Assembly: GCA_009760855.2 (NCBI GenBank)
Contig: WPIO01000034.1
Location: 4,091,001 to 4,155,000 of the forward strand
Origin: Cristatella mucedo
Taxonomy: Eukaryota > Bryozoa > Phylactolaemata > Cristatellidae
Reading direction: 5' to 3'
Length of the DNA stretch: 64,000 bases
The stretch's first letter is position 1, and each line of letters opens with the position of its first letter. Below the pieces are notes generated by a model. It saw only the letters and a list, made by a program, of their open reading frames with translations. It was not told where the DNA came from and searched no databases. Of this stretch, positions 58,510 to 64,000 are shown one piece after another. The translations under genes were made by a program, and so were the position numbers.

Positions 58510-58695
58510 AATAATAATAATACAGAATAATTCACTTGATAAAGCGCCCTCAGAGAACTTAATCTCTCTCTAGGCGCTTTACATTTGCTGTAAAGTGAAA
58601 TGCAATTGAATGGTAAGTAAAATCATGCTTGAAAAAAACAAACGAAATGAATTATATGGTTAGGGGTGACATGCACAGGGTCAGCATACAAATAC
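58510..58695 (-). mobile_element. L2 3'-end fragment
   Basis: AATAATAATA, then TTCACTTGATAAAGCGCCC through GTTAGGGGTGACATGCAC, the reverse of the 3' UTR, stopping at CAGCATAC. Confidence 0.9.
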
Positions 58696-59932
58696 TTGAG
58701 TTGCCTTCCGCTCTCTTTGGGTTGAATACACGCGCCCGTATTCGGTTATGCATTGCAGTGAGTAGCCGATGATAACAGTCTCAAGTATGCTTTTCAAAAC
58801 TCTCTTTCTTGCTCCGCCGCTCGCTTGCAACGGTCAGTCCCAGCTGTAATATTCCAACAAAATTGTGGCCAATCGTGTTCAAAGTGAGAGTATTTCAAGT
58901 TCATGTAACTATAGTGTGCTGACTGGATCTATTACCCTCACTTTCTACGTCGATTTTATATTACTCAAGGATGCTATAATGGTAAGTAATTCGGACATGC
59001 ATAGACAGGACAACAGTGCATGGGTTCACCGTGCTTCCCATTCGCAGGTGCTACAATAATTGTCAACACGTGACTGAAACATTTTGGGCAACGTGCTCCG
59101 AAAAGGCGTCAGTCATTGGAAGATGATAGTGGACTTAACGGCATGCGGTATTGCAATTAGTCTTTTTCCAGCATAGCCAATCTAAGGTACCGTAGGTACC
59201 TATTTGTCCAAATAGATTTGCAGATCGATCGGACGTCTCGCTATGCCGTGGAAACAGCTGCGTAGCTACCACCCATGCTACGGATATATGCACTGATGTC
59301 TTGAATCTGCTGTAATTAAAGTCTCAAAGCCCATGCTTCCCGAGGCTGAAAAACTAGGATTTTGCCGGACGTGCAATTGCCCGAGGTTAAGCTGGAAGTA
59401 AGTTGGGAGGCCGATCAACGACCTGCCAGTTTGGACGAACGCAGCGAGCGCATTGTTTCGCCGCCTAGCCTAATTCCCAACAGGCACCGGAGCAGCTGCA
59501 GTAGCAGCGAGCTTATTCGTCGGCTTAGCTTGCCACTCACGCTGCGGCTGCTTCTTTGTCGCCGCTTCGTTTTGAGTCCAGCACGGCCCCGACGAACGAG
59601 TCAAGCAGCTGTCGGCTGCTGCCGTCGTACGCGGGCAGCACGAGGCCACACAAGTAGCGCCAATCCGGAAGAATCCGGTTTCCGACGCATAAGTTCACAG
59701 AGAGCGCGGTCTCAGCACAAAGCGACATTTTGGGCCAGATTGAGGCCTAAGCTGCTATCAGTGGGCGAATCCCGGTAGCATTTGCTGCCACGGTTACACT
59801 AATTTATTAGCTAAGGCTAACGCACGTCAGCTAAAACTTTGTCGCTGCACCGTACTTGTCGGCACTTCAGTTGCCTTGCACACCGTGCAGGTGAAATATT
59901 TACTCATTTTTGCAATTTTTACGTTCATTACG
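58696..59932. other. Two weak exon-like pieces, no firm gene
   Basis: A GTAAGT donor at 58982 follows sequence readable as TGSITLTFYVDFILLKDAIM or, in another phase, CADWIYYPHFLRRFYITQG. A second GTAAGT lies at 59397 after CRTCNCPRLSW-like codons. Frame cannot be decided. The plus frame 59362-59778 starts without ATG and is Arg/Ser-rich. Confidence 0.25.
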
Positions 59933-60115
59933 TCGACGGAACTGCTGCCATCGCAGGCTCCGTCGATGAACTTGCTGCCAGCCTGAGGGCCTTACGGTGG
60001 CTGGCGGTCTCGGCCGTCGGGCGCCAGCCACAAGGTTCATAGAGCGTAGTAATCTCAAATGGCGGCTGCTCGCTGCTATCGCAGCTGCTCTGCGCCGGAA
60101 CCCATTTGCAGCCAT
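59933..60115 (-). pseudogene. Inverted, frame-broken copy of the 43057 gene start
   Basis: The minus strand starts ATG at 60115 and reads MAANGFRRRAAAIAAS, matching MADD-x-FFRRAAAVAAG. A net loss of seven bases then shifts the frame, but the DNA match continues: TACGCTCTATGAACC, GTGGCTGGCGCCCGACGGCC, GGCCCTCAGGCTGGC and TTCCGTCGACG. The repeat part is shortened. Confidence 0.65.
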
Positions 60116-60613
60116 CTCGCTGCCAGCAATCCATATGCTCATATGAACTCAACTGCTTCGTCAGAGGAGATGTCGCCATGGCACGCTACGTTGGAGGCAC
60201 TGCCACCGTCGCAGGCTATATCGACCGTGCTGTTACCGACTTTTCTAATTTCGACCAATTTCTAATAATAGCTAGGCATTATTAACCACAGTAGGTCAGC
60301 AGGCCTGAGATTAATAGCGGCTATAGGTGTGCATACGAAACTTGCTTGTGTGCATGTGCGAGTATGTATTTGCAGGGGCATGTTCGCGAGCAAACGTATG
60401 ATCAAGCGAAATTGACAGTCCTTTCTGTATTTTAAAATATTTATCACATATTGCTACCCAGAACAGTTGCCCACAATACACTCAGCCTCAGAACATCAGT
60501 GCAGCTACAATCGCACGTGCCTACGTCAAACGTGCGTCACGATTGTGGCGAGCTGCGTGATTGACTTTCTCCATGGGCTCCAACAACAAACGCAAACATT
60601 GTAGGGTCTATAC
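60116..60613. other. No gene seen
   Basis: Unique-looking sequence up to the hAT terminus. Confidence 0.45.
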
Positions 60614-61870
60614 CAGGGGTGGGCAAACTTTTTGACTCGCGGGCCACAATGGCTTCTAAAATTTGACAGAGGGGCCTGGCCAGTACAGGAGAATGGTGTG
60701 TTTGTGTGAACTAATTAAAATTAAATGTAAAATCCATTACATGAAAGGATTTGGCCTTTAACGGGGAGCAAAACACCATTGTGCTTAGTTTAATGTAAGC
60801 ATTTTTCTTTTACAAATTTAATTATTTTATAATGTAGTAATAAACTCCCATTCAGTTTCAGTGGGAACAGTGTTGTTGGTCTCCTTTTTTTTGCAAGTGC
60901 ATCAATGTCTAGCGTTTTATTTGTTGTGGCAATTCTCAAGATAGATCCGAGGTGTTGGTCAGTTAACTTGGATCTGTGACGGGCTTTATTGATGTTCACA
61001 ACGCTGAATGTATGTTCACACACATAGATTGAGCCAAACAACGTCAGCATCTTCTGTGCCATCTTCCGGAGGTTTGGAAATGTGGCTTTATTAAGTGAAG
61101 CAAAACAGTCGCTCAATTTAAGAGAGTTGAACTTCTCCTTCCATACACAGTCATGCTGAAGATCTATCAGTTTCAACTGCAGCTCATGTGGTGCTGTTTC
61201 AGGGTCTTGTGACAGGGGACAGGACACCAACTGAAGTGACTTTTCAATTTTTTAAAAGTCACAGAAACGACAGCAGAATTTTCCGTGCAGGTCGTCCAGT
61301 GATTTGCTGTATTTCTGCGAGTTTCGGGTCGCCTCTTTCTGCATGGCTAGTGTGGGGAAATTAGTGAAAGATTTGTTTGAAATTTGTCTGGAGAAAAGAG
61401 TCAGCTTGGATTTGAAGTCCCAAACATTTGTGTACATGTCGAGCACAAATTGATCTTTCCCTGGCAACTGGGTGTTCAGCTCATTCATGTGTGAAAGTAA
61501 GTCCACAGAAAACGCAAAGTCACAAAGCCAGTTCCTGTCGCTTAGCTCGGGAAATTCGTCGGATCTGCCCATTAAATCCAAAAATGCAGTGATCTCCTCC
61601 TTCAGCTCCCACACTCCTTGAAAGACTTTGCCCTAACTTAGCCAGCGCACGCGAGAGTGGTAAAGTAAGTTCTGGTGATCTGCATCAGTTTCTTCCAGGA
61701 ACGGAATTAATTGACGATGCTGACGTCCCCTTGCTCGAATTAAGTTTACAAGTTTTACGACTGGATTAACGACATGATTTAGCTGCAATATAGACTTACA
61801 CAGAACTTCCTGATGAATGATGCAGTGAAGGAAATAACATCATGATCAGGATTTTTCTCCTTTGCTAAAA
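60614..61870 (-). pseudogene. hAT transposase of the GTF2IRD2/ZBED5-like type, decayed
   Basis: CAGGGGTGGGCAAACTTTTT at 60614 is a typical hAT terminus. The minus strand then codes, in order from 61870: IIHQEVLC-like traces, LIRARGRQHRQLIPFLEE, YHSRVRWLS, a stop, GKVFQGVWELKEEITAFLD, then RNWLCDFAFSVDLLSHMNEL and QLPGKDQFVLDMY (61614-61252). The C-terminal dimerisation part has LFGSIYVCEHTFSVVN and RSKLTDQHLGSILRIA (61230-60790). Stops and frameshifts separate the pieces. The 5' half is missing where another LINE begins at 61878. Confidence 0.88.
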
Positions 61871-61877
61871 AAGCTAG

Positions 61878-62305
61878 GATGGATGTCGGTTGAGCAACGA
61901 ATACAGAGCAAAGTTCTTACGCTGACCCACAAGGCCCGCCACGGCTTGGCTCCTTCGTACCTAGCTAAACTGCTGCACCAGTTTCAGCCTCTTCGCGCCC
62001 TCAGGTCCTGTGTGGAAAATTGATTAGCTGTTCCATTCCTCCGCTTAAAGGCCGTTGGTGACAGAAGCTTTAGTTCTGCAGGTCCTAGACTGTGGAACTC
62101 ACTTTCACGATTCTTATGCAACGACAACTACTCTCCTGCTGCCGACTATGGCTTGTCCTGTTCAGCGGTCCTGAGCTGCTACTTCCATGCTACTCGCTAC
62201 CTCAACTGCTCTCCTGACTCTGCTATGCTTCCCACTTTCTCTTTGTTGCGTGAGACCAAGTCTGTTGGCTACCGAATGCGTACCGAAAGCCGCTTAGAGA
62301 TACAT
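61878..62305 (+). mobile_element. Second LINE family, longest copy
   Basis: Reads WMSVEQRIQSKVLTLTHKA, then HGLAPSYLAKLLHQFQPL, a stop, and LAVPFLRLKAVGDRSFSS, then WNSL and GYRMRTESR. It ends in ATACATTACATAACATA. This is the C-terminal end of a CR1/L2-type ORF2. It abuts the hAT relic and probably inserted in it. Confidence 0.82.
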
Positions 62306-62311
62306 TACATA

Positions 62312-62445
62312 ACATAAAGCGCCCTCAGAGAACTCAATCTACCCCAAGCTGCTTTACATTTGCTTCAAAGGAAGCACGGTCAAATGGTCAGTGGTAGCAT
62401 GCTTTATAAACAAAAAGAATAACATGGTTAGGGGTGAAGAGTTCC
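62312..62445 (-). mobile_element. L2 3'-end fragment
   Basis: AAAGCGCCCTCAGAGAACTC through ACATGGTTAGGGGTGA, the reverse 3' UTR, with the terminal (ATT)n replaced by the neighbour's tail. Confidence 0.82.
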
Positions 62446-64000
62446 GCTAGGGACGCAGTACGACTGTTTCTGACCATGCTTACGCATTAACCAAGGATCG
62501 ATCCGCCGATCGCTTGCCCCAAATCATCTCTCCCACTAATGGCAGCAGGCAGCTGGGCCATGCAGGGCTGTTGTCTTAAGGCTCACCGTTGACACTGTCG
62601 CATTTTGTCGATACAACTCAAAAGTTAACTAAGTCATATTATCATAACATGATTGTAATAGCTAAGACCTCCTTATCGCTGTCCTATCAAGCTCGTTCAT
62701 TTTTTTCCGTCCACCGGACGCAAAAGATGAGCAGCCAGTTTACTAGGAAAATAAATATTATCGAATGTCAAGGACGCCGCCGGCCATTTCGGAATCCGCT
62801 ATCGAACTATCGGACTCGTTCGGTACTAGTTTTAAGCCATGCTTACTTAATTTTTTGGTACAACATTAAATGAAAATCTACTTATCACGCCATTCTCTAA
62901 AGAGTTTCCTTAGCTCATCCAATACCCTCTGCAGTGGCTGCAGCACCAGCAGCGACTGCTGCTGCAGCCACTGCAATGGCGGCAGTCAGCAACACTAGCA
63001 GTTGCAGATTTTCGTGATGCTGCTTACCACGACTTCCTCGCAGCTTGATGTGGAAGGCGTCTTGTGTCCCATATGAAGGGACACGTCTCCAGCAGCATGC
63101 ATGGCCTGCTGGTGCACTCCCTCATGCTGCAACAAAGGTCGTTGGTCTCACGTATCGTCGTACTCGGCCCTTTCTGCCGCCTCCTTTCGTCCTTGTCCAG
63201 TCATCAGCTGAAGGCTGCCTTTTACCAGGCTCCCGGCAGGGCCTGCAACCACAGAACCAGAAGCCAGAGTTGTAGAGTTGTGCCTCTTCAATAAGCAGCT
63301 TCTCGTCTCTCAAGTGCTTCTCTGCTGTCAGCCTCGATGCTGCATGCACGGCCTTCGAATACAGACACACGATTGCAGCAGCATACGACTGAGGTCACAT
63401 AGTTTAGCTCCTTGCACGATTTCCTCACGAGACCCCGCATGTGCAAATCAAATGGCGCGGCTACGAACGAAGCGTGACCGCGAACCTTACTGGCTTGCAT
63501 ACTGGAACTGAGCAGCAAATTCAAAAATTGCTTAGCGTATTGCTATGGCAGTGCGACCCTAACTAGATTGGGTAGCCACAGAACTCAAGCAATCTGCTAA
63601 GACCTGCAGCTTACAACATTCCAACGATAGCGATAATGTTTGTGGTTCCTTAATCGTATTGGCTCGATACCAGTTTCACCACAATCCATGTTTACTTGGT
63701 ACAAGAGTCTATGGTATGTAATATTCAGTCCGTTGTGCTCTAGGCCTTGAGCTAAGTACGAATAGTGCGACGGCATTTGAACCTGGCGGTAGTTTCGCAC
63801 GAGACAATGCGCCATAGGCAGCACAGTGTGGGTGCTGTGGCCAGGGTGCACGAGAGCTTTTGCGCACCCTTCGGTGCCACTGCTGGAAGCACGTGACCCT
63901 TCTTCGAAATGGAATAGACTTCTCTCTACGCTATTAGTCTGGACTTGCTATATCAATGCGTTGGGGCTCTTTCGTTGCAGACGTGTTCTGTAGCATACCT
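62446..64000. other. No gene seen; acceptor-like site at the right edge
   Basis: A GCAGC-rich piece at 62930-62990 gives Ala/Cys frames. Several 75-85-codon frames overlap at 63045-63520 on both strands without support. TCTTTCGTTGCAG at 63967-63980 could be a splice acceptor for an exon continuing beyond the window. Confidence 0.35.

Overview
The window is nuclear DNA of an invertebrate animal. It has GT/AG introns, several kinds of retroelement and DNA transposon known from animals, a tRNA-derived SINE and long microsatellites. There are no operons or bacterial signals, and no rRNA, free-standing tRNA or CRISPR array was seen. The sequence alone does not identify the animal; the mix of L2-type LINEs, Mutator-like, hAT and pogo-like elements with short, Cys-rich membrane-protein genes would suit a sponge, cnidarian or other marine invertebrate.

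The most interesting unique sequence is a same-strand family of small single-pass membrane-protein genes. Gene 2 (25575-28077) and gene 3 (33188 to about 35121) each begin with a signal-peptide exon carrying nine cysteines, including a YRCxC core. A phase-1 intron then leads to an exon with a tenth cysteine and one transmembrane helix, followed by a short tail. Gene 1 (2570-5725) shows only the membrane exon and an Ala-rich tail exon; its first exon must lie left of the window. The three membrane exons start with the same G|[E/D]-[Y/F]-[I/L]-x-x-x-C pattern and share splice phase, so they are paralogues. I do not recognise the family.

The surrounding DNA is duplicated as well. About 9540-10560 matches 37080-38085 in order, and 2020-2320 matches 38115-38390. 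A second, unrelated duplication pairs block A (47580-52110) with block B (53230-55480). These blocks share candidate exons and differ by datable insertions: an L2 end and a MITE with 8-bp target duplications in A, and a SINE in B. A CpG-rich gene start at 43057 with SSVDGA repeats has a broken, inverted copy near 60 kb.

Transposons fill much of the rest. One L2-type LINE family with an (ATT)n tail supplies about 20 copies, mostly 3' ends. One young copy (14728-17040) keeps an open 691-codon RT frame and sits inside an older copy with a 6-bp target duplication. A second LINE family ends in (ATTAC)n. A tRNA-derived SINE occurs at least seven times. There are remnants of a Mutator-like transposase (21.1-22.8 kb), a GTF2IRD2-like hAT transposase (60.6-61.9 kb), another probable hAT relic (41.4-41.8 kb) and a pogo-like element (57.1-57.9 kb). 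Large CT/GA/TA microsatellites include a 3.4-kb tract at 44.15-47.56 kb. Element and exon boundaries were judged by eye.
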